From the NCBI GenBank assembly GCA_014859615.1, contig JACUTX010000037.1:1-17010 (forward strand): a stretch of 17,010 nucleotides of DNA. The letters run 5' to 3'. The first letter of the stretch is position 1. Every line of letters starts with the position of its first letter. The position numbers were made by a program, and so were the translations under genes. The notes under the pieces were generated by a model, which was given only the letters and a program-made list of their open reading frames with translations, searched no databases and was not told the DNA's origin. This DNA comes from Desulfuromonadales bacterium. Its GTDB lineage: Bacteria; Desulfobacterota; Desulfuromonadia; Desulfuromonadales; UBA2294. Below are positions 1-6,437 of this stretch, in pieces.

Positions 1-518
1 CGGGGATTCATCTTCTCGGCGGTATGTTGCAGGAGCTGAACAACCCCTCTTTAGGAGGGGGGATTATTCTTCTGGTTCTACGTTTTGCCAGCGAGCTGAT
101 GAATCGTGCCGTGATCTTTTTCGTTAAGGGAGAGGAGATTACGGGACTCGGTCAGTTCGGGATAGAAGCGACGGATGAGAGTGCCGACGTTCTTATCAGA
201 AAAATAAAAATACCGGTCAAAGAGAAAACGGTTCTGAGCGAGGTGGCGAAAGATTTCTCACCTAAACATGTCACTTTTGGCGATGGCAAGTGGGATCAAT
301 ATCTTATCGATAAACTCGGTGGTCAAAGGCCTGCCGATGCTTTTGTCGGTCCGATCATCAGTGAAGGGAACATCGTCGCTTTTATTTATGGTGACAATCT
401 CCCCAAGCAGGAGCCTGTAGGAGATACAGAGTCGTTTGAAATTTTTCTTTCCCAGGCAGGTATGGCTATGGAGAAGGCTCTGCTTGAACGTCGATTAAAA
501 GGGCGGCAAGCGGTTTAG
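1..518 (+). CDS. C-terminal part of a DUF4388/PATAN-like signalling protein (5' end outside window)
   Basis: The reading frame is open from base 3 to the TAG at 516-518, so the true start lies upstream. The ATG at 24 is probably internal, since the codons before it (GIHLLGG) continue naturally. About 172 residues are visible. The first part (NNPSLGGGIILLVLRFASEL, followed by an AVIFFVKGEEITGLGQFG stretch) resembles the C-terminal region of proteins annotated as DUF4388 or PATAN-domain regulators in Geobacter relatives. The second part (FVGPIISEGNIVAFIYGDN, then a helix ending MEKALLERRLKG) looks like a GAF-type sensory fold. It sits 27 bases before cheY and heads the chemosensory block, so it may be an accessory or input protein. 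Family assignment is from memory of similar sequences and no ligand can be named. The N-terminal domains cannot be seen. Confidence 0.6.
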   Translation, partial: GIHLLGGMLQELNNPSLGGGIILLVLRFASELMNRAVIFFVKGEEITGLGQFGIEATDESADVLIRKIKIPVKEKTVLSEVAKDFSPKHVTFGDGKWDQYLIDKLGGQRPADAFVGPIISEGNIVAFIYGDNLPKQEPVGDTESFEIFLSQAGMAMEKALLERRLKGRQAV

Positions 519-545
519 TCTTAATGGATAACGGAGCAAAATAGC

Positions 546-914
546 GTGTCTTATAAAATTCTGATTGCCGAAGATTCATCCACCATGCGTTCGCTGATTG
601 TCTCAACAATCTCGGCGATGGGGAATTATCAGCTGATTGAAGCGGCTAATGGTTTTGAAGCTCTGCGGATTCTGCCTCGCGAGAAAGTTGATCTGGTTAT
701 TACTGACATCAATATGCCCGATATTAATGGGCTTGAGCTGATCAGTTTTATTAAAAACAACCCCAATTATAAAAATACCCCACTGTTTATTATCAGCACC
801 GAAGGGAGTGAAAAGGACCGTGATAAAGGGTTATCTCTCGGTGCGGATGCTTATCTGGTCAAACCCTTCAACCCAATAGAACTGCAGGACCTTGTCCGGC
901 AGTATCTCGGTTAG
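546..914 (+). CDS. cheY: CheY-like single-domain response regulator
   Basis: A 122-residue stand-alone receiver with no output domain. The acidic pair is E9-D10, the phospho-acceptor is D54 (TDINMP), S84 occupies the switch Thr/Ser position and K106 (VKPF) completes the active site, so all catalytic positions are intact. It should accept phosphate from the CheA encoded next to it and act through protein contacts. The start is GTG at 546, supported by GGAG at 533-536. The S-T-E-G loop after beta-4 and the EKDRDKG helix are shared with the receiver at 11357-11731, so these two are likely paralogues of one subfamily. The stop overlaps the Shine-Dalgarno sequence of cheA, implying coupled translation. 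Which target it binds cannot be told from sequence. Confidence 0.9.
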   Translation: MSYKILIAEDSSTMRSLIVSTISAMGNYQLIEAANGFEALRILPREKVDLVITDINMPDINGLELISFIKNNPNYKNTPLFIISTEGSEKDRDKGLSLGADAYLVKPFNPIELQDLVRQYLG

Positions 915-924
915 GAGGTCTGCT

Positions 925-2985
925 TTGTCGACAGAATTTTCTGGTCAGGCGCTTAAGGAATTTCTCGGCGAAGCCGAAGAGATTATTGAAGGCCTCCATC
1001 TTGCTCTTTTAAAAATAGGGGATCGTACAAGTCCTGATGATCTCGACCCTGAATTGATCAACAGTATTTTTCGAGGTGCCCACTCGCTTAAGGGGCTGGC
1101 CGGAATGTTCGGATTTAACGACGTTTCTGAGTTGGCTCACCATATGGAGGATATGCTCGATAATTTCCGCCTCGGCAAGATTCCTTTGTCGGACGAGTTG
1201 ATCGAAACCATATTCGAATCGCTTGAATATCTTACCCTGCTGGTGCAGGGAAAGAGCGAGGATGAAAATTATTCTATCGATATCACTCCTGTTCTCAGCC
1301 GGATTGATGCGGTTCTGTCGGGTGACAACAAGCCCGAAAGCAACATCTTCAAGCAGTTCAATATTGAGCCTTCCATCCTCAATGTCCTCACTGAGTACGA
1401 AGAGCATCGTCTGCATGAAAATCTGACAAAAGGGAATAACCTGTTTCGCATTGAAGTCACATTCGATCTTTCAAGTTTTGATCAGGGTCTGGCCGAAATT
1501 AGCGAACTGCTTAAGCAGTCGGGTGAAATTATCAGTACGCTCCCCTGTTTTGGAGAGTTGACTGAACGAATCGCTTTTCAACTCTTGTTTGGAACTGCGA
1601 TCGGTACTGAAGCAGTGCATGATCTGGTAGGGAATGATGCTATAAAAGTTACCGCCATCGTTTCCAGGGCAGGTACCGATACGGGTGCGCAACCTCGGCC
1701 AGCGGAATCTGCCGAGGCTATTATTGACGCAACGGCAGAAGATCTTGCCCCGGCTCAGTCTCAGGCCGACTCAGCCAGTATGCGTTCTATCAGTCGAACG
1801 GTTCGGGTCGATATCGACAAACTTGATGATCTGATGAATATTGTTGGCGAGCTGGTTCTTTCTAAAGGGGTCTTCGCCGAGATCGCGGAAAAGATGAAAG
1901 CGACCGGACGGGACGATATAGCCAGCTCGGTACAGAAGGCGACCAGAGAACTGGAGCGCAAGCTGGATGATCTGCAAAAAGGGGTCATGGAAGTTCGTAT
2001 GGTGCCGATCGCACAGCTGTTTGATAAAATGCTGCGAATTGTGCGTCAGGTTGCCAAGACACAAGGGAAAAAGGTCGCTCTCGATATTCAGGGGGCCGAC
2101 ACGGAGCTCGACAAACTGATTGTCGAAGATTTATCAGATCCATTGCAGCATATAATCCGTAACGCCATAGATCACGGGATTGAAACTCCGGAAGAACGTC
2201 GGCGAGCTGGCAAGCCCGAGCAGGCGACCATCTGCCTCTGGGCCTTTCAAAAAGGGAACCATGTCGTTATTGAAATTAAGGATGACGGTAAAGGGATCGA
2301 TCCTGAGGTCATTCGGGCCAAGGCGATTAAAAAGAAGCTGGTCAGTGCCAATGCCGAACTGACACGCACTGACATCTATGATCTGGTTTTTCTGTCCGGG
2401 TTTTCGACACGTGATGAAGTGAGTGAACTCTCCGGGCGGGGGGTCGGGATGGATGTGGTCAAAAACAACATCGCCTCGCTCTCCGGGATGATTGAAATTG
2501 ACAGTGAGGTCGGCAAAGGGACCAGGATCGCCATTACCCTGCCGATCACCCTGGCAATAATCAAAGCTCTGATCGTGCAGGTTTCCGGGACAACGTATGC
2601 TGTCCCGATCAACTCGGTGCTTGAGACACTGATGATCGAAGAGTCTTCCATCCGGACGATAGAGCGCAAAGAGGTGATAGAGTTACGCCAGACCACCTTG
2701 CCGTTACTGCGCCTTGCAGAGGTTTTTGGTCTCAGGAGCCCTCAGGAGCGTGCGAGTCGCTGTTTCGTCGCTGTTGTCGGTCTGGCAGAAAAAAAGATCG
2801 GGATTGTCGTTGATGATCTGCTTGGGCAGCAGGATGTCGTAATCAAGTCACTCGGCAGTACTCTCTCTTTTGTTCAAGGGATTTCCGGTGCTGCCGATCT
2901 TGGTAACCAGAAAACCATTCTGGTTCTGGATGTGGGTGGGTTGATGAGTGAAGCGTTGCGCGGAGATAGTAACGTCCATGTATAA
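925..2985 (+). CDS. cheA: Chemotaxis histidine kinase CheA
   Basis: A CheA kinase of 686 residues, autophosphorylating on a histidine and passing phosphate to receivers. Domains in order: HPt with phospho-site H53 (AHSLKG); a P2-like region about 160-260; dimerisation helices from about 290 (SRTVRVDIDKLDDLMNIVGE); ATP-binding domain with N-box N413 and DHG, G1 D453-D-G-K-G, GRGVGMD at 504-510 and GKGT at 530-533; and a CheW-like regulatory domain from about 541 to the end. All catalytic motifs are intact. I chose TTG at 925 because AGGAGGT (913-919) sits 5-6 bases before it. An in-frame TTG at 892 lies inside cheY with no such site. The gene follows cheY by 10 bases and its 3' end overlaps the ATPase start by 8 bases. 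No chemoreceptor gene is adjacent, which is unusual for a complete CheA set. Confidence 0.96.
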   Translation: MSTEFSGQALKEFLGEAEEIIEGLHLALLKIGDRTSPDDLDPELINSIFRGAHSLKGLAGMFGFNDVSELAHHMEDMLDNFRLGKIPLSDELIETIFESLEYLTLLVQGKSEDENYSIDITPVLSRIDAVLSGDNKPESNIFKQFNIEPSILNVLTEYEEHRLHENLTKGNNLFRIEVTFDLSSFDQGLAEISELLKQSGEIISTLPCFGELTERIAFQLLFGTAIGTEAVHDLVGNDAIKVTAIVSRAGTDTGAQPRPAESAEAIIDATAEDLAPAQSQADSASMRSISRTVRVDIDKLDDLMNIVGELVLSKGVFAEIAEKMKATGRDDIASSVQKATRELERKLDDLQKGVMEVRMVPIAQLFDKMLRIVRQVAKTQGKKVALDIQGADTELDKLIVEDLSDPLQHIIRNAIDHGIETPEERRRAGKPEQATICLWAFQKGNHVVIEIKDDGKGIDPEVIRAKAIKKKLVSANAELTRTDIYDLVFLSGFSTRDEVSELSGRGVGMDVVKNNIASLSGMIEIDSEVGKGTRIAITLPITLAIIKALIVQVSGTTYAVPINSVLETLMIEESSIRTIERKEVIELRQTTLPLLRLAEVFGLRSPQERASRCFVAVVGLAEKKIGIVVDDLLGQQDVVIKSLGSTLSFVQGISGAADLGNQKTILVLDVGGLMSEALRGDSNVHV

Positions 2986-3781
2986 AGAATTTTATGGCCT
3001 GACAGAGCGCCCTTTTAGTAAAACGCCTGATCCGCGTTTTCTCTATTTGAGCCAGCAGCACAAAGAGGCCCTCTCCCGGCTCATTTATGCCGTAGAAGAG
3101 AGGGATCTGATCCTTCTGACCGGCGAGATCGGTTGCGGCAAGACAACTCTCTCGCGAGCGTTGCTTGATGAACTGGACGACTCTTACAAGGTGATTTTAC
3201 TGATTAATCCGCGTTTGTCCCCGATGGAATTTCTGCGTTCACTTGCGGTCCGTCTCGATATCGATGACCCGGCCCGCTTTAAAGCTGAGCTGCTTGAACA
3301 GATTGCCAACGCTCTGTATTCCCTGTATGAACAAGGGCAATGTCCGGTTCTTATCGTCGATGAAGCACAACTGGTTCCGCACAAAGAGACGTTTGATGAA
3401 ATCCGGCTTTTAACCAATTTTCAACTCGACGATCAGAACTTGATAAGCGTCGTTTTGATGGGGCAACCGGAGCTGCGAAAAAGACTTGCACATCGCGCCT
3501 ATGAACCGTTGCGGCAACGTTTCGGATTGCAATATGATCTCAAACCGTTGGCCCATGAAGAGATGCGTGACTATCTCGATTACCGGATCGAGACGGCCGG
3601 AGGGGTTAAAAATCTGTTTCAGGCTGATGCTGTCGACATGCTCTATGCGTATTCGGCAGGAATCCCAAGGAAGATAAATCATGCCGCAACCCTTGCCCTG
3701 CTGGAAGGGTACGGTCGAGATAAAACCCGCATCGATGCAGTCGTAATGAATGCGGTCATGGCTGAACTTAACATGAACTGA
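2978..3781 (+). CDS. ExeA/GspA-type AAA ATPase
   Basis: A 267-residue P-loop ATPase. The N-terminus (MYKEFYGLTERPF, then TPDPRFLYLS) is the signature opening of the ExeA/GspA-like AAA family. Walker A is GEIGCGKT (49-56) and Walker B is LIVDEAQ with D128-E129. An arginine-rich C-terminal lid helix region (GIPRKINHAATLALLEG) is typical. The peptidoglycan-binding domain found in true ExeA is absent, and no membrane segment is seen, so it should be cytosolic. The start at ATG 2978 matches the family opening; a GTG at 2948 would add ten residues with no family resemblance. GGAG lies at 2962-2965. The start lies inside the end of cheA (8-base overlap), so the two are likely translated together. 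ExeA relatives work in secretion, pilus or polysaccharide export; here a link between CheA signalling and such machinery is inference. Confidence 0.85.
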   Translation: MYKEFYGLTERPFSKTPDPRFLYLSQQHKEALSRLIYAVEERDLILLTGEIGCGKTTLSRALLDELDDSYKVILLINPRLSPMEFLRSLAVRLDIDDPARFKAELLEQIANALYSLYEQGQCPVLIVDEAQLVPHKETFDEIRLLTNFQLDDQNLISVVLMGQPELRKRLAHRAYEPLRQRFGLQYDLKPLAHEEMRDYLDYRIETAGGVKNLFQADAVDMLYAYSAGIPRKINHAATLALLEGYGRDKTRIDAVVMNAVMAELNMN

Positions 3782-3800
3782 TGGATGGAATTGACGGATC

Positions 3801-4547
3801 ATGGATCTGGTTAAAATTCGAAAAAAAGCGAAAAGCGCGCGGGAAAAACCGACCAAAAAACCGGAAGTAAAGGTTGATCCTGAACTTTTGGATACGGTCA
3901 CCCCGGTCGATACAAGGAAGGGCACCTCTTCATCTTCCATTGTTCAGACGAGCCCCGATGCGTCAGGCTCTGCGGCTTTGCCGCCACCGGTCTCTGAACC
4001 GAAGTCAAAAGAGATTGATCCGCTTGAGGCTCTTTTTGCATTCCGGGTGGACGGGACCCTGGCGACGGAAGAGCTGTATCTCAAGGCTCTGATGGGTGAT
4101 GATGATGCGGTTGATGGCGAACTGAGACAGTGGTTGACTTTCTCTCTGGGGACAGAAGAATATGCTCTTGAACTCGGCGTCGTCAATGAGATCATCAAAT
4201 CACGCGAGGTGACCGATATCCCCCGTGTCCCGGACTTTATCCGTGGTATTATCTCTTTGCGCGGGATTATTGTTCCGGTCATCGATTTACGTAGACGATT
4301 GAAAATCGGGGTGATCGAACCTGGTCTGTCGACCCGGATTGTTGTTTGTCAGCAGAGTGGAAAATTGGCTGGCTTATTGGTCGACAGTATCAATCAGGTC
4401 GTTAATATTTCATCACATAGTATTGAACCGCCGCCAACAGTCCTGTCCGGTCTGGATCGTGATTTTGTTGAGGGAGTAGGGCGGATCGATGGTAGAATGC
4501 TGATTCTGCTGCATCTGGCGAACGTCATTAACGCAGAGCTGACTTGA
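3801..4547 (+). CDS. cheW: CheW-domain protein with long N-terminal extension
   Basis: This 248-residue protein ends in a complete CheW domain (about 109-248): WLTFSLGTEEYALEL, then IPRVPDFIRGIISLRGIIVPV and VDLR-type strands, and the closing GRMLILLHLANVI. CheW couples receptors to CheA. The first ~108 residues are unusual for CheW: a very basic start (KIRKKAKSAREKPTKK), a Ser/Pro-rich probably disordered linker at 40-70, and a segment around 73-98 (DPLEALFAFR) that looks folded or helical. The extension could tether the protein to another partner. The Shine-Dalgarno site is weak (GGA near 3795), and the gene follows the ATPase by 19 bases. It is one of two CheW genes in the block; the other lacks the extension, so they may serve different receptors or array positions. 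Confidence 0.9.
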   Translation: MDLVKIRKKAKSAREKPTKKPEVKVDPELLDTVTPVDTRKGTSSSSIVQTSPDASGSAALPPPVSEPKSKEIDPLEALFAFRVDGTLATEELYLKALMGDDDAVDGELRQWLTFSLGTEEYALELGVVNEIIKSREVTDIPRVPDFIRGIISLRGIIVPVIDLRRRLKIGVIEPGLSTRIVVCQQSGKLAGLLVDSINQVVNISSHSIEPPPTVLSGLDRDFVEGVGRIDGRMLILLHLANVINAELT

Positions 4548-4563
4548 GAAAAGGAGGGAACCG

Positions 4564-4932
4564 ATGGCGAAACAGAAGATTCTTGTTGTGGAAGATGAAG
4601 AGAGCTTGCTCAAACTCGAAAGTATCCTGCTGACATCGAAAGGGTATGATGTGCGGGGAGTGATCAATGGTCAGCATGCCCTCGATGCCATGCAGGAGTA
4701 TTCTCCTGATCTGGTTCTGCTCGATATCATGTTGCCGGAAATTGATGGTTTCGAGGTCTGTCGACGGATCAAGAGTAATCCGGCGACCAAAGATATTCCG
4801 GTCATTATGTTGACAGCAAAAAAGAGTCGCGAAGATATGGCTCGCGGAGAGGAAGTCGGCGCTGATTGGTATATTACCAAACCATTCAAGTCGGCAATGG
4901 TTATTGAGACTATTCAGAGATTTCTGAACTGA
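4564..4932 (+). CDS. Single-domain response regulator (PilG/PilH-like receiver)
   Basis: A 122-residue receiver. The acidic pair E10-D11 is followed by another acidic residue. D54 (LLDIMLPE) is the phospho-acceptor, T84 the switch residue and K106 (TKPF) the conserved lysine. The DIMLPEIDGFEV signature and T-A after beta-4 place it closer to PilG/PilH or OmpR-type receivers than to the two CheY paralogues at either end of the block, which carry DINMP and T/S-T-E-G. A strong AAGGAGG (4551-4557) precedes the ATG by 6 bases, suggesting high translation relative to its neighbours. Its TGA shares its last base with the ATG of the following cheW. It could be an output or a phosphate sink; the sequence does not decide. 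Confidence 0.88.
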   Translation: MAKQKILVVEDEESLLKLESILLTSKGYDVRGVINGQHALDAMQEYSPDLVLLDIMLPEIDGFEVCRRIKSNPATKDIPVIMLTAKKSREDMARGEEVGADWYITKPFKSAMVIETIQRFLN

Positions 4933-5480
4933 TGATTATTGAAAACTCCTTAACAGAAAGTACCAAGGATCGTTCCGACAGCGAAACCGGGCGCAGCTCA
5001 ATTCAACTCGCCTGTTTTCGTGTTGGTGACCAGATGTATTCGCTCGATATTCTGCGGATCAAGGAAGTGATCCGGCCGCTTAGAATTACTCCTGTGCCGA
5101 AGGCGCCGATCTTTATTGAAGGGGTGATTAATCTGCGTGGCGTTGTTCTGCCGGTTGTTGACCTGAGAAAAAGGTTCGAGCAACCGGTCGGTCGTGCAGA
5201 TTCAAAAACACGGATACTTATCTGCGTGCTGAGTGGAAAAATGATCGGTTTAATTGTCGATGAAGTCGTCGAAGTCAAGAGCTTCACGCGCAGTGAAATA
5301 CAGCAGGCCCCCCGCTTTATCAAGGGGCTTGACACAGATTATTTTCTCGGTGTCTGCCAGCGAAATGATGAGCTGGTCATGATCATGAACCTTGAAAAAA
5401 TCCTTTCAACAGATGAGAAAATTGATTTGGAACAGATTCGCAATCATGTTCCGGATCCAGCTAAAACAAAAAACGATTAA
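4932..5480 (+). CDS. cheW: CheW coupling protein
   Basis: A 182-residue CheW. After a short acidic/Ser-rich lead (1-25), the CheW fold runs from about 27 to 160: LACFRVGDQMYSLDIL, then RITPVPKAPIFIEGVINLRG, VVLPVVDLRKRF and GLIVDEVVEV are the conserved strands. A ~20-residue polar tail follows. It links receptors to CheA in signalling arrays in the cytoplasm. The start codon overlaps the stop of the receiver gene by one base (TGATG), indicating translational coupling, with no separate Shine-Dalgarno needed. It differs from the first CheW by lacking the ~100-residue extension. Thirty-six bases separate it from the zinc-ribbon gene. Confidence 0.93.
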   Translation: MIIENSLTESTKDRSDSETGRSSIQLACFRVGDQMYSLDILRIKEVIRPLRITPVPKAPIFIEGVINLRGVVLPVVDLRKRFEQPVGRADSKTRILICVLSGKMIGLIVDEVVEVKSFTRSEIQQAPRFIKGLDTDYFLGVCQRNDELVMIMNLEKILSTDEKIDLEQIRNHVPDPAKTKND

Positions 5481-5516
5481 CTCTGGATCTATAATTTAAG
5501 AGAATAAAGAGGTTTC

Positions 5517-6428
5517 ATGATAGTTGACTGTCCCGCCTGTGCGTCCCGGTTTCGCCTTAACAAGGTTAAATTCAGTGGCCAAAAGGTCTCGTTAAAATGT
5601 GTGCAATGCCAAAATCTGTTTCAGGTTGAGGTTCCCGCCGAGATTAAAACGGTTCCGGCCAGACCGCATATTCTGATCGCCCATAGCGACCCGAATCTCT
5701 GCACCATGCTTAGCGAAATTGTAAGTAAGGCTGATATGAGTTTTTCTGTCAGTCATGATAGTGAAACAGCCCTGAACATAATGGAGACCCGCCCCCCGCA
5801 CGTCGCGATTATCGATGTGGCGCTGCCGGGGATGTATGCTTTTGAGGTTGTGGAGAAAGTGCGCGAACGCCCCGGTCTGGGAGATGTGAAAATCATCCTG
5901 CTCTCTTCCGTTTATAACAAAATGGCGTATAAGCGGTCACCTGTGTCACTCTACGGGGCCGATAATTACATTGAAAAGCATCACATCCCGAACGATCTGG
6001 TACCGTCGATCTATAGTTTGCTCTCCGATGCGCATCAGGGATGGCTGGACGAACAGCTCACTCCCGGTGAAAAGAAGGGGACTGCAGCGCCGCAGAGACC
6101 GGATGAACCGACAGCAGCCGCTGCCATGAACAGTAAAATCCAGCAGGCTGAAGAGAATGAAACATCGGCGTCAACTTCAAACGAACTGATCGCAAAAGCA
6201 CACCGCTTGGCCAGAAATATTGTATCTGACATCGCTCTTTATAATCAGAAAAAAGTCGATTCCGGGATACTGGCAGGTAATTTTTTTGAGCTGTTGGCCG
6301 TAGAGATCGCCGAAGGACGTCAACTGTTTGATGATCGTTTCGCGTCTGAAACACTGCAGGGGAAAGATGTTCTAAAGGCGGAGTTTGATGAGTTCTTGAA
6401 AAATCGTCAAAACGAAATTTCTCAATAG
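5517..6428 (+). CDS. MJ0042-type zinc-ribbon plus degenerate receiver protein
   Basis: A 303-residue protein with three parts. Residues 1-40 form an MJ0042-type zinc ribbon with C5-x2-C8 and C28-x2-C31. Residues 50-170 form a receiver-like domain: the acceptor D100 (IIDVALPG), S130 and K154 are kept, but the acidic pair is replaced by H56-S57 and the usual Pro after the Lys is His. Metal binding and phosphorylation may therefore be weak or lost. A Glu/Ala-rich linker (about 185-218) leads to an all-helical C-terminus containing LIAKAHRLARNIVSDIALYN, which I associate loosely with other deltaproteobacterial regulators of unknown role. There is no DNA-binding domain, so a protein-contact output or scaffold role is likely. 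AAGAGG (5507-5512) precedes the ATG by 4 bases. Function is not known. Confidence 0.82.
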   Translation: MIVDCPACASRFRLNKVKFSGQKVSLKCVQCQNLFQVEVPAEIKTVPARPHILIAHSDPNLCTMLSEIVSKADMSFSVSHDSETALNIMETRPPHVAIIDVALPGMYAFEVVEKVRERPGLGDVKIILLSSVYNKMAYKRSPVSLYGADNYIEKHHIPNDLVPSIYSLLSDAHQGWLDEQLTPGEKKGTAAPQRPDEPTAAAAMNSKIQQAEENETSASTSNELIAKAHRLARNIVSDIALYNQKKVDSGILAGNFFELLAVEIAEGRQLFDDRFASETLQGKDVLKAEFDEFLKNRQNEISQ

Positions 6429-6437
6429 GGACTGATT

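Noticed and set aside
892..924. Upstream TTG start for cheA
   Set aside because: It lies inside cheY with no Shine-Dalgarno sequence and adds residues without CheA character; the TTG at 925 has AGGAGGT in the right place.
2948..2977. GTG start for the AAA ATPase
   Set aside because: The family characteristically opens at MYxxFYGL, which begins at 2978.
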